Below are positions 23,201 through 31,869 of a stretch of DNA of 43,124 nt, one piece after another. Positions within the stretch are counted from its first letter, which is position 1. The number at the start of each line of letters is the position of its first letter. Below the pieces are notes generated by a model. That model was not told the DNA's origin. It saw only the letters and a program-made list of their open reading frames with translations, and did no database searches. This stretch comes from JAWXUD01 sp044432945. GTDB taxonomy: Bacteria > Cyanobacteriota > Vampirovibrionia > Gastranaerophilales > Gastranaerophilaceae. The position numbers and the translations under genes were made by a program. The stretch lies in the NCBI GenBank assembly GCA_044432945.1, contig JAWXUD010000015.1, positions 1-43,124 of the forward strand, in the 5' to 3' direction.

Positions 23201-23828
23201 TATCAACATAGATGAAATTGTGCAATTACTAAAAAAAGCTGACCAACCAAGAAGTGAATTTGTTCACCTTATGGACAGTTTCAACAACCCGTATCTCGTA
23301 CTAATCGCTTGTATTTTAAGTCTTAGAACGAATGATAAGACCACTTATCCTGCAACATTAAGAATGCTTGAACTTGGAAAAACCCCTGAGGATTTTGCAA
23401 AATGTAATCAAGCTGAACTTGAAAAAGCAATTTATCCTGTTGGATTTTATACCAACAAAGCTAAACAAATTATTGAATTATCAAAAATTCTTGTTGAAAA
23501 ATATAATTCCATTGTCCCTAATTCAATTGATGAATTAGTCAAATTTAATGGTGTTGGACGAAAAACTGCAAACCTAACCATAGCAAGAGGGTTTAATAAA
23601 CCAGCTATTTGTGTTGATATCCATGTCCATAGAATATTTAATCGAATAGGTTATTTAAAAACTAAATCTCCAGATGATACTGAAATGATTTTACGAGAAA
23701 CATTACCGCTAAAACACTGGATAGATATAAATACTCTTTTAGTTACACACGGACAAAACGTTTGCAAACCGATTAAACCCGCATGTCAAATCTGTCCTAT
23801 TGAAAATTATTGCAATAAAATCTTATAA
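23190..23828 (+). CDS. nth: Endonuclease III
   Basis: 212 residues. The helix-hairpin-helix reads LVKFNGVGRKTANL, with the catalytic Lys in GVGRKTA, and the catalytic Asp is in CVDIHVHRI. The iron-sulfur loop CKPIKPACQICPIENYC has the C-x6-C-x2-C-x5-C spacing of Nth. It removes oxidised pyrimidines and cuts the resulting abasic site in base excision repair. It overlaps lpxK by 11 bp, an odd functional pairing but a clear transcriptional one. A bidirectional terminator follows. Confidence 0.95.
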   Translation: MKNNINIDEIVQLLKKADQPRSEFVHLMDSFNNPYLVLIACILSLRTNDKTTYPATLRMLELGKTPEDFAKCNQAELEKAIYPVGFYTNKAKQIIELSKILVEKYNSIVPNSIDELVKFNGVGRKTANLTIARGFNKPAICVDIHVHRIFNRIGYLKTKSPDDTEMILRETLPLKHWIDINTLLVTHGQNVCKPIKPACQICPIENYCNKIL

Positions 23829-23864
23829 AATTCAATTAACACACACAATAAAAGTTATAACAAA

Positions 23865-23888
23865 AAATCTCACCGAAGTGAGATTTTT
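23865..23888. terminator. Bidirectional terminator
   Basis: Stem AAATCTCAC / GTGAGATTT with a CGAA loop, A-run to the left and T-run to the right. Serves nth (plus) and the OmpH-like gene (minus). Confidence 0.85.
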
Positions 23889-23913
23889 CATTTACATTAT
23901 AATTAATTAAAAA

Positions 23914-24414
23914 CTATTTTAAAGCCTTAATAACTTTATCAGTGATTTCGTCACCACCATAAAGAACTATACCTTTTACTAATACCATATCGTAACCAGC
24001 AGCTTTTGCTTGTGCATTAATCGTATCAGAGATTTTTTTGTCGATAGCGTTCAATTTATTAGCATAATCTTTATCCATAGCTTCTTTTTTATCGTTTAAC
24101 TGTTTGTTATATTTTTTCTCAAGAGCCTCTTTTTTCTTTTCATCAGTTGTAAAAGCTACATCTTTTCTTGCATTCTCAATAAATGCCATCAACTCCTGTG
24201 TTTTCTTTTCTTTGTCTTTTTTAATAGCCTGAACTTCTTTTGATTCATTAACAACTTTTGTCACATCAACAACAGCGATTTTAGTTTTAACTTCAACAGC
24301 AGCAACAGCGGCAGGTGTTGTAGTTGCAGGTTTTGTAGCTGCCATAGATAAATTAACGCTTCCAGCTAATACAACAGCCGATAAAACAACTAATAATTTT
24401 TTTTGATTTTTCAT
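23914..24414 (-). CDS. OmpH/Skp-family periplasmic chaperone
   Basis: 166 residues. A signal peptide (KKLLVVLSAVVLAGSVNLSMA, cut near residue 26) precedes a short A/T/P-rich linker, then the OmpH pattern: KIAVVDVTKVVNESKEVQAI, a charged coiled coil with lysine and glutamate (about 65-130), and the closing strand AAGYDMVLVKGIVLYGGDEITDKVI. Skp-like trimers hold unfolded outer-membrane proteins in the periplasm. TTAAGGAGAA precedes the ATG. It stands as a single gene, not next to bamA or lpxD as in many bacteria. Confidence 0.9.
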   Translation of the reverse strand: MKNQKKLLVVLSAVVLAGSVNLSMAATKPATTTPAAVAAVEVKTKIAVVDVTKVVNESKEVQAIKKDKEKKTQELMAFIENARKDVAFTTDEKKKEALEKKYNKQLNDKKEAMDKDYANKLNAIDKKISDTINAQAKAAGYDMVLVKGIVLYGGDEITDKVIKALK

Positions 24415-24486
24415 AAACTTCTCCTTAAAAATATACTTAACTATAATAAATCTTTTCTTTAATTAGAATAACACCAAAATAATATT

Positions 24487-24515
24487 TTCACAAATAATTT
24501 AATTCTTGTTATAAT
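24487..24515 (+). promoter_or_regulatory. Promoter of bioDA, probable leaderless start
   Basis: TTCACA (24487-24492), 17-bp spacer, TATAAT (24510-24515). Six bases (TTAGTT) separate the -10 box from the bioD ATG, and no ribosome site is present. Confidence 0.7.
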
Positions 24516-24521
24516 TTAGTT

Positions 24522-25220
24522 ATGAAACAAAATACAAAAATCATCTATATAACGGCAACTGGAACCGATGTTGGAAAAACTTATATGTCTGGTTTGTTAA
24601 TAAAAAAAATGCGTGAATTAGGGTTCAATTGTGGATATTTTAAACCAGTTTTAAGTGGGGCAAAATTCGAACACGAAAAGTTAATCCCTGAAGATTGTAT
24701 CAATGTATTAAAAACTGCAAACATTGACGCTGACGCCAATCAACACGCTTCATATATATTTAAGACACCAGCCTCCCCACATCTATCTGCAGAAATTGAA
24801 AATATCAAAATAGATTTAGACAAAATTAAAATAGATTTCGCAAACATCTCTAAAAAATATGAATACATAGTTATAGAAGGCGCTGGAGGGATAATTTGCC
24901 CACTTGATTTAACAACTAATACACTTATGCAAACAGATATTATAAAATCATTTTCATCTGACGTTATAATTATTGCACCAAGCGAACTAGGCTCAATTAA
25001 CTCTACTTTACTTACAACACAATACTTAAAATCTCAAAATATAAATATTAAAGGTATAATTTTAAACAACTTTGATGAAAAAAACTTTATTCATCAAGAT
25101 AACAAAAAAAGCATAGAAAAATTATCTAATATTCAAATAATTACGACAGTTAAAAATAAAGATACACAAATCAATATAAATAAAGAAACGCTCATCTCAA
25201 TTTTTAAGGAGATTAAATGA
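24522..25220 (+). CDS. bioD: Dethiobiotin synthetase
   Basis: 232 residues. The P-loop ITATGTDVGKTYMSGLL (~10-26) is the BioD form; the following GYFKPVLSG, the FKTPASPHLSAEIE block and VIEGAGGIICPL identify the family. It closes the ureido ring of 7,8-diaminopelargonate with CO2 and ATP. It overlaps bioA by 4 bp (ATGA), so the two consecutive steps are translationally coupled. bioB and bioF are not in the window. Confidence 0.95.
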   Translation: MKQNTKIIYITATGTDVGKTYMSGLLIKKMRELGFNCGYFKPVLSGAKFEHEKLIPEDCINVLKTANIDADANQHASYIFKTPASPHLSAEIENIKIDLDKIKIDFANISKKYEYIVIEGAGGIICPLDLTTNTLMQTDIIKSFSSDVIIIAPSELGSINSTLLTTQYLKSQNINIKGIILNNFDEKNFIHQDNKKSIEKLSNIQIITTVKNKDTQININKETLISIFKEIK

Positions 25221-26572
25221 ACAACGAAACAAATTGGGCAAAATTGGATTTAGAATATATTTGGCACCCATGCTCACAAATGAAAGATTATGAAGAATTA
25301 GCTCCAATTGTCATCGAAAAAGGTGAAGGACTATATCTATATGACCAAAACAATAAAAAATACGCTGATGTAATAAGCTCTTGGTGGTGCAACCTACTAG
25401 GTCATCGTAACCCTAAAATAAACAGAGCAATAAAAACACAATTAGATAAACTCGAACACGTTATATTTGCCAATTTTACGCACAAACAAGCAATAAAGCT
25501 ATGTGACAGATTAAGCAAAATACTTCCTCAAGGACTATGTAAATTTAATTTCACAGACAACGGCTCTTCTGCAATAGAAGCCAGCATGAAAGTAAGCTTT
25601 CAATACCATCAACAAACTAACAACACCCAAAAAACAAAATTCCTAGCACTTTCACAAGGTTATCACGGCGAAACTATCACCGCACTCTCAGCAGGAGATT
25701 GTGACCTTTATACACAATTATATAAACCAATATTAATGGATATTGAAAAAATTCAAGCTCCTGACTGTTATCGTTGTCCATACAACAAAAATCGTGAAAA
25801 CTGTAATTGTGAATGCTTCATTGAAGTTGAAAAAACATTTCAACGCACAGGCAATCAAACTTGTGCAATTTTAGTAGAACCACTTTTACAAGGTGCGGGT
25901 GGTATGAAAATTTATCCACCACTTTATTTGAAAAAATTACGCAAAATCTGTGATAAATTCAACGTTCATCTCATCGCAGATGAAATAGCTACTGGGTTTG
26001 GACGTACAGGAAAAATGTTTGCCTGCGACCACGCTGAAATCTCACCAGATATAATATGCCTTTCTAAAGGGATAACTGGCGGATATATGCCAATGGCAAT
26101 GTTTGTTACAACGCAAAAAATTTATGATGCATTTTATGATGATTACAACTCTAATAAAGCATTTTTACACAGCCACACATATTCAGGAAACCCACTAGCA
26201 TGTGCTGCTGCTAATGCGGTTTTAGATCTGATGGAAGACGGAAATATCTTAAAACAAGCAAACGAAAATGCAAAATATTTTAATAAAATAATAAACGATA
26301 AATTCGCATCACATAAAAATATCGGTGAAATTCGCTCACTTGGGCTTATAAATGCCCTAGAAATAGTAGAAAATAAAACCACAAAATCTTCATTCGACAA
26401 TAAATTGAGAACTGGTTATCAAATTTATCAAACTGCATTGAAAAAAGGACTCATACTAAGACCACTAGGTGATATCATATATTTCAATCCCCCATTAAAT
26501 ATCACACAAAAAGAAATGAAAGAAGTCGTAGACACCGCCTATGAGTGCTTAATAGAAATACTCCCAGAATAA
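25217..26572 (+). CDS. bioA: Adenosylmethionine-8-amino-7-oxononanoate aminotransferase
   Basis: 451 residues, class III aminotransferase fold. The N-terminal IWHPCSQMKDYE and ISSWWCNLLGH blocks are typical of BioA. The PLP lysine is in CLSKGITGGYMPMA (about Lys284), and the preceding LIADEIATGFGRTG holds the PLP-contacting Asp. A cysteine-rich segment DCYRCPYNKNRENCNCEC at ~175-195 is also seen in other BioA proteins and is not an insertion. It transfers the amino group of SAM to KAPA, giving DAPA, the substrate of BioD. No clear terminator follows. Confidence 0.95.
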   Translation: MNNETNWAKLDLEYIWHPCSQMKDYEELAPIVIEKGEGLYLYDQNNKKYADVISSWWCNLLGHRNPKINRAIKTQLDKLEHVIFANFTHKQAIKLCDRLSKILPQGLCKFNFTDNGSSAIEASMKVSFQYHQQTNNTQKTKFLALSQGYHGETITALSAGDCDLYTQLYKPILMDIEKIQAPDCYRCPYNKNRENCNCECFIEVEKTFQRTGNQTCAILVEPLLQGAGGMKIYPPLYLKKLRKICDKFNVHLIADEIATGFGRTGKMFACDHAEISPDIICLSKGITGGYMPMAMFVTTQKIYDAFYDDYNSNKAFLHSHTYSGNPLACAAANAVLDLMEDGNILKQANENAKYFNKIINDKFASHKNIGEIRSLGLINALEIVENKTTKSSFDNKLRTGYQIYQTALKKGLILRPLGDIIYFNPPLNITQKEMKEVVDTAYECLIEILPE

Positions 26573-26694
26573 CGCACAACAAATCTAACGCTAAATTTTA
26601 TTAACGTACATATAACACTTTTTCTTTCTCAAACTCCCCTAATTCGTGCTTTTTGGAACTTTTTTCATTATCTATCGTCCTTGATTAGTGTGAA

Positions 26695-26790
26695 TTAATT
26701 CCCTGTAGTTAATTCTTCCCAAATACTTGGAACAACAATCAATGCTGCATAAACGATGAAACCAAATAAAATTAAATTGATAGCTTCCAT
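26695..26790 (-). CDS. 31-residue single-helix membrane peptide
   Basis: ATG 26790 to TAA 26695. The peptide begins MEAINLILFGFIVYAALIVV, a membrane helix over residues ~4-22, and ends PSIWEELTTGN, a short acidic tail. TAGGAGAC lies seven bases before the ATG, and a perfect TATAAT (26864-26869 on the minus strand) lies about 75 bp upstream. This combination of ribosome site, promoter and amphipathic order makes a real gene likely. I do not recognise the family. It lacks the basic tail of Fst/TxpA-type toxins. Its size and topology recall small subunits of cytochrome or photosynthetic complexes, but no sequence match can be claimed. Confidence 0.7.
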   Translation of the reverse strand: MEAINLILFGFIVYAALIVVPSIWEELTTGN

Positions 26791-26863
26791 AATTAGTCTC
26801 CTATACTAAACTGGTTGCACTTACGATCCTATTTTGCAGAAAAAATTAATAAGACCCATATGT

Positions 26864-26892
26864 ATTATACCCATGTTTTAACCATTAGTAAC
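26864..26892 (-). promoter_or_regulatory. Promoter of the 31-residue peptide gene
   Basis: TATAAT on the minus strand (26864-26869) with a weak -35 (TTACTA or GTTACT, 16-17 bp away). ATGGGT occurs in direct repeat on both sides of the -10 box, 15 bp apart, a possible regulator site. Confidence 0.5.
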
Positions 26893-27015
26893 ATTTGTAA
26901 AGAAATATTAACAATAAATCTTTACATTGATTATATAAAAATAATCTTACTATAAACATCATACAGGAAATTGATTTTAATAATCAAATATATTAAAATA
27001 AGAAAAGAGGAATTT

Positions 27016-27333
27016 ATGAAAAAAGATTTACAAATATTATTTAAAAACCTATGCTGTTCATTATGCAAAAGCAATTTTGATGAGAATTCGGTAACGATAA
27101 AACGTGATGAACAAGGATTGTTAGTGACCAATTTAGACTGCCTTCATTGTGGCAAGAATTTCGGTGTTGCATTTTTAGGGTTTTCAGATATCCAAGTAAA
27201 ATCACAAGATGAACTTGTTTTAGAAATTCAAGACGGACCTGAGCCGATTGATTATGACGATGTTATAGATGCACACAGATTTATCAAAAATCTTGACGAA
27301 AACTGGCAACAACATTTACCAAAAATCAATTAA
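27016..27333 (+). CDS. Zinc-ribbon-like protein of unknown function
   Basis: 105 residues from ATG 27016, preceded by AGAGGA at the right distance; an upstream in-frame ATG at 26971 has no ribosome site and is rejected. Two cysteine pairs, CSLC (residues ~14-17) and CLHC (~43-46), are about 25 residues apart and should hold one zinc ion. The second half is acidic (DGPEPIDYDDVIDAHRF). No signal peptide or membrane segment. I do not recognise the family; a small nucleic-acid- or protein-binding factor is plausible. It is convergent with nupC (11-bp gap). Confidence 0.72.
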   Translation: MKKDLQILFKNLCCSLCKSNFDENSVTIKRDEQGLLVTNLDCLHCGKNFGVAFLGFSDIQVKSQDELVLEIQDGPEPIDYDDVIDAHRFIKNLDENWQQHLPKIN

Positions 27334-27344
27334 TATTTAATTAT

Positions 27345-28625
27345 TTAATTAACCAAAATCCCAACGATACAAGCCGACATATAACAAGTTAAAGTCCCAC
27401 AAATCAATGCTCTCAACCCCAATCTTGCTAGATTTTTACGTTGGTTAGGAGCCATCTCACCAATACCACCTAACTGAATAGCAATCGAACCAAAGTTACC
27501 AAAACTACACAAAGCAAATGTCGCTATCAAATAACTTTTATCGCTCAACTGTTCGACAATCGCCGTCATATCAACATATGCAACCATCTCGTTTAATACA
27601 AGTTTCGTCCCCATCAATGTTCCCACCTGTGTTGTTTCAGCAATAGGCACACCCATAAAATAAGCAAAAACTGAAAATATTTTACCCAAAATCATTTTTA
27701 ATGAAAGATGAGTTAAGTCAAAACCAACGAAATTAATATGAGCATATTTAACCAACAACAAACCAATTCCGCCCAAAACCCAATCAATCAATGCAACCAA
27801 TGCAACCAATGCAATAATCATAGCAGTGACATTAATAGCAACCCTCATACCGTCAGAAGCACCTGTTGAAATAGCGTCAAATATATTAATATAAGGTTTT
27901 TTACGCTTACTATAAGTAATTTTTATATCATCCATAGTTTCAGGAGTACCTGTTTCTGGATAAACAATCTTGGTCAATACCAAAGCTCCTGGTGCTGCCA
28001 TTATGCAAGAAGCAAGCATATATTCAGCAGGAATTCCCATCGCAATATAAATCGGCATAGTAGCCCCTGAAATACACGCCATACTACCAGCCATTGATGA
28101 CAACAATTCTGAACGAGTAAGTTTTGGCAAATATGGTTTAATCATAATCTGAGCAGCAATTTGACCAACAAAAGCACTCGCAACATTCGATAAAGCCTCT
28201 GCACCACTAACGCACATCAATTTATTCATTGCCTTACCAAATAATGGAACAATTCTTTGCATAATACCGTAATAATACAATATATTTACTAAAATCATCA
28301 TAAAGATTAACGATGCGATCAACTGAAGTTCAAATACTTGTGTTCCAGTTCCAAAAATATGAGTGAATTTATCATCTTCCATCAATGGACCAAAAACAAA
28401 TGCACCACCTGCTTTTGCAAAAACCAATATCTTTTGAATAAACATACCTATATTATTAAAAAGCATGCGACCAAAAGGTACTTTAAAAATAAATACAGCC
28501 AAACCTATTTGCAATAAAAAACCAGTTATAACTGTCTTATAGTTTATAGCCTTACGGTTATTTGACATAAAAAACACAATAGCGAATATCAAAACTATTC
28601 CTATCAATCCAACAAATCTACTCAT
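27345..28625 (-). CDS. Concentrative nucleoside transporter, NupC/CNT family
   Basis: 426 residues, about ten membrane segments. CNT family landmarks include an early GMFIQKILVFAKAGGAFVFG, the GAEALSNVASAFVGQIAAQIMI block, the segment CISGATMPIYIAMG and near the end SYLIATFALCSFGNFGSIAIQLGG. It takes up nucleosides with sodium or proton symport across the inner membrane. Phosphopentomutase (deoB) lies a few kb away on the opposite strand, so salvage of nucleosides as carbon and base source is likely. No regulator is nearby. Confidence 0.93.
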   Translation of the reverse strand: MSRFVGLIGIVLIFAIVFFMSNNRKAINYKTVITGFLLQIGLAVFIFKVPFGRMLFNNIGMFIQKILVFAKAGGAFVFGPLMEDDKFTHIFGTGTQVFELQLIASLIFMMILVNILYYYGIMQRIVPLFGKAMNKLMCVSGAEALSNVASAFVGQIAAQIMIKPYLPKLTRSELLSSMAGSMACISGATMPIYIAMGIPAEYMLASCIMAAPGALVLTKIVYPETGTPETMDDIKITYSKRKKPYINIFDAISTGASDGMRVAINVTAMIIALVALVALIDWVLGGIGLLLVKYAHINFVGFDLTHLSLKMILGKIFSVFAYFMGVPIAETTQVGTLMGTKLVLNEMVAYVDMTAIVEQLSDKSYLIATFALCSFGNFGSIAIQLGGIGEMAPNQRKNLARLGLRALICGTLTCYMSACIVGILVN

Positions 28626-28730
28626 TACCTACCCTTATAAAACTCTATAATATTATTCTATAAAAAAAGTAAGCAAAATACTTCCAATTATAAATAAATG
28701 TAAATATTCATTATGAGCAATTTATGATAA

Positions 28731-31712
28731 CTAAGACAACTCAGATTTCTCAGCCAAATCTTTACGGTTTATCCCGAACAATTCTAAATAATCATATATT
28801 GGACCCTGTCTATTTGGTTGAATCCAGCTAAAGTCTTCAGTGATTGAATCTTTTACCATTCTTTCATATCCAGCCTTATCATTCAAAAACACTCCGCAAG
28901 CATCTTTGATTGCATGATAGAAACCTTCACCAGAAAGGTCATCAGTTAAAATCGCATTGTGTTTGCCATTACGATTTGACGTATCCACAATACCGCCCGT
29001 AGCAGTTGCAACAATTGGAGTACCCTGCGCCCAAGATTCACTTTGAGTAAGCCCACAAGGTTCAAATTTTGAAGGCATCAAGAAAAAATCAGAACAAGCC
29101 ATATAACCCATAGCTGGTGCAAAACCGTGATAGAACAATACTCTTGATGAATTTTCGGCAGATAACTCTTTCTGTAAATTATTAAGTATTTCACATTGCT
29201 TGCCACCTTCACCGTCTTGTCCACCTAAGTAGAAAATCGGCTTTGGCTTGTCAGGAAAATTCTTATCCCATTCATCAAATGTTTTCTTAATCGCATAAGA
29301 CACCCAATCTACCCCTTTTTGCTCAACTAAACGATGCGTAAACGAGAATACAGGTGTTTCCTTTAATTCTTCCTTACTCATCTCACCAAGATATGCGTAT
29401 TTTGAATGTTCTTTATACAAATCAGCCATTAAGTATTCTTTGATGAAATTTTGTTTATTTGTTAATCTGTTTTCCATAATTTTATCTAATGGAGTAGTTG
29501 CATTATAAGTTTTAAAATCTGTAAAGCTTAATCTATTTTCCATAATATTTTTAACATTAGTAGATGAAACTGAAATATTTGACAAATCGTTACCATTTAT
29601 AACGCCGACCAAAGTACCATTATTTGCACGTTGCTCAAACGCCCATTGCAAATACCTAGATTTATTCGGATCTTCCACAATTTCTTGAGAATATTTTTTA
29701 GAAACTGGACATACATAATCACTTAAATAAGCCCCCATTGCTAATAAATTCGTATGACTTTTATTCATATCCTCAGGTGCCATGATTAAGGCATGGTACA
29801 ACTCGTTATTATTCGCCTTAGTATAAGCTTTTTTAACAATATCTACTGCGTGAACATCAAATAATGTATTTAAAATATTTTCTGTCAACTCTACTTTTTT
29901 GTTAGTATCTCCAACCGAATTACTTTCACCTTGATACTGAACGTTATGACCAATAGTAACAATTCTCATGTCAGAAATTCTTTTGCTATCCTCATCCTCT
30001 AACTCCCCACAAGCATTTTCCATTACTGACTGGTAACGAACCAAAGCCGCTAGTGGCGAGGCTTGCCAATCGTTTAACACTAAGCCATCAGGAGTTGGAA
30101 TTTCGTTAAATACATTTTCGTTATTAATTTTAATATTATTAACACTTGATACATCTAATTTAGATTTCATCAACTCATATACTGCCTTGCTCAAAAATGC
30201 AAATTTTTCTATTTCTTCAGTATTTGAATTTTTACTATATATTGTTCCTTTAAAATAATTATCATTTTTAACAAAAATTATCGGTTTAATATCTTTTTTA
30301 ACTTTTCCATCATATAAAGATTTAGAGTTAGAAACAAAAATCTCCACTCTCTCATTAGCTAACTTACCATGTCTTGATGCTGGGACAGACAAAGTCACTG
30401 CTTTCTCAACCTTAAATTCTTGTGCTGCGATTCCTCTACCATATTTATAGAAAGATTCTCCCCTAGAATTTGTTCTAAATGAAGATGCACCATTTTTCAA
30501 ATACATTGGAATAATTACAGGGTTTTTGACACCCAAAGACTCAAAATTGTTTTGTAATTCAACAGGTACAGACCCCAGCCCACCTTCTTTTATAGGTGCG
30601 AACTCAGAAGTTACAGACCACAACGTATCTCCAACCTTTAAAGGTGGTTTATCTTTTTGTGCTTCACCACTTAGGTATTTTGGAGCAGAATTATATATTT
30701 CTTCCATTGCTAAAACATGTTTTTCTGCATTAAATCCTGCTTTGTTATAATCAGGATATTTCAATAAATTATAGCCATATATATTTTCAACGTGATTTTC
30801 TAGTAATGGATTTGCTACATCAGATTTACGATTAGCGGTTGCGACATTAATTGCGGTATGAGCTTTCAGATTAGCATGATCTGCAGTAACTTTTGCATCT
30901 AAAGCTTTATCCTTTGCGTCATTCGCTGTTTTTCTTGCATCATTAGCGTTATTATGAGCGTCATTCGCCACATTCCTTGCACCATTTGCGTTATGATTAA
31001 CTCCATCAATCCATTTTTGAGTATTACCAATCATTTCATTTTGATAATCTTCTTCAGCACCTTCTGGCAAAACTCCATCATTTTCATCTTTACGCTTAGC
31101 CAAATACTGTTGAATGCTCATTCCGCCACCAAGACCCGCTAGAATTTTCCAGACACCAGTTGCTGTTTTATTAGTTTCCGTTTCAACTTTCGTATTCATT
31201 TCCACTTGAGATTTCTTAATTTGTTCAGTCAATGTAGCAACCTGATCAGATAAATTTTTAGTTGTTTTTGCGTTTGAACGATGCATTAAAATTGCCGTGA
31301 CAGGTATTCCCACTAAGGCAGCAACACCAGCATATTTAAGGAATTTATCAGAAGTAGAAGATTCTTTTTTAGGATTTTGCGATTCAAACACATCAGTTAT
31401 TGGTTGTTGCTTTATAATAACTGGCTGCGAGGCATCATTTTGAATAGGAACTTGAGCCAGTGGAGTTACTGGAACTTCATTAATAGCAGGAGCTTTAGAA
31501 ACTGCGTTAGGCACAGGTTGTAAAACAAGAGCTTGTGTTTGCTCAATTGGAATTTGTGTTGCTAGTTGCGTTTGTACATCAGGCTGTGATGCTTGGTCCT
31601 GTAATGTTTCTGGCACAGACGCTGATATAGTTGAGGTAGATGATGACACAACCATTTGCTGTAATAAATTGTTATTAAATGAATTTTTTGTCAATTGTGG
31701 GGATATTTTCAT
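28731..31712 (-). CDS. Membrane-anchored starch/glycogen-synthase-family glycosyltransferase with alanine coiled coil
   Basis: 993 residues, about twice the normal length. Residues 1-120 are S/Q/P-rich; 125-143 (KYAGVAALVGIPVTAILM) is a membrane helix. Residues 241-296 form eight exact heptads with alanine at positions 2 and 5 (such as VANDAHN NANDARK TANDAKD). The GT5 domain starts near 362: SEFAPIKEGGLGSV carries the KxGGL ADP-glucose motif (Lys375). Its C-terminal part has FSFTHRLVEQKGVDW, FYLGGQDG and KFEPCGLTQSESWAQGTPIVATA in separate blocks, including the conserved Glu of the retaining GT-B fold. The catalytic part is ~630 residues against ~480 in GlgA. It may make glycogen at a membrane, or use another acceptor. 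ACAGGAG precedes the ATG. Confidence 0.85.
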   Translation of the reverse strand: MKISPQLTKNSFNNNLLQQMVVSSSTSTISASVPETLQDQASQPDVQTQLATQIPIEQTQALVLQPVPNAVSKAPAINEVPVTPLAQVPIQNDASQPVIIKQQPITDVFESQNPKKESSTSDKFLKYAGVAALVGIPVTAILMHRSNAKTTKNLSDQVATLTEQIKKSQVEMNTKVETETNKTATGVWKILAGLGGGMSIQQYLAKRKDENDGVLPEGAEEDYQNEMIGNTQKWIDGVNHNANGARNVANDAHNNANDARKTANDAKDKALDAKVTADHANLKAHTAINVATANRKSDVANPLLENHVENIYGYNLLKYPDYNKAGFNAEKHVLAMEEIYNSAPKYLSGEAQKDKPPLKVGDTLWSVTSEFAPIKEGGLGSVPVELQNNFESLGVKNPVIIPMYLKNGASSFRTNSRGESFYKYGRGIAAQEFKVEKAVTLSVPASRHGKLANERVEIFVSNSKSLYDGKVKKDIKPIIFVKNDNYFKGTIYSKNSNTEEIEKFAFLSKAVYELMKSKLDVSSVNNIKINNENVFNEIPTPDGLVLNDWQASPLAALVRYQSVMENACGELEDEDSKRISDMRIVTIGHNVQYQGESNSVGDTNKKVELTENILNTLFDVHAVDIVKKAYTKANNNELYHALIMAPEDMNKSHTNLLAMGAYLSDYVCPVSKKYSQEIVEDPNKSRYLQWAFEQRANNGTLVGVINGNDLSNISVSSTNVKNIMENRLSFTDFKTYNATTPLDKIMENRLTNKQNFIKEYLMADLYKEHSKYAYLGEMSKEELKETPVFSFTHRLVEQKGVDWVSYAIKKTFDEWDKNFPDKPKPIFYLGGQDGEGGKQCEILNNLQKELSAENSSRVLFYHGFAPAMGYMACSDFFLMPSKFEPCGLTQSESWAQGTPIVATATGGIVDTSNRNGKHNAILTDDLSGEGFYHAIKDACGVFLNDKAGYERMVKDSITEDFSWIQPNRQGPIYDYLELFGINRKDLAEKSELS

Positions 31713-31869
31713 TAAAAACTCCTGTAATTATATTTAGCTAGTAATAATTTAATATCCGTAAAAAAATTTTTTTGCTAGATTTTATCAAATCATTTTTTTT
31801 TTTACAATTCTTAATATTTTTCAATGAGCTTATTTATGCTAAAATTATCAATAATATAAAGGGTTAAAA

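Larger units (their letters stand above)
26573..27015. other. 443-bp region between bioA and the zinc-ribbon gene
   Basis: Holds one 31-residue minus-strand gene with its own promoter (26695-26869). The first ~120 bp after bioA and the last ~120 bp are AT-rich with no further gene that I can support. Confidence 0.6.

Noticed and set aside
26695..26790. Type I toxin of the Fst/TxpA kind
   Set aside because: The peptide has an acidic rather than basic C-terminal tail and no overlapping antisense RNA terminator is visible.
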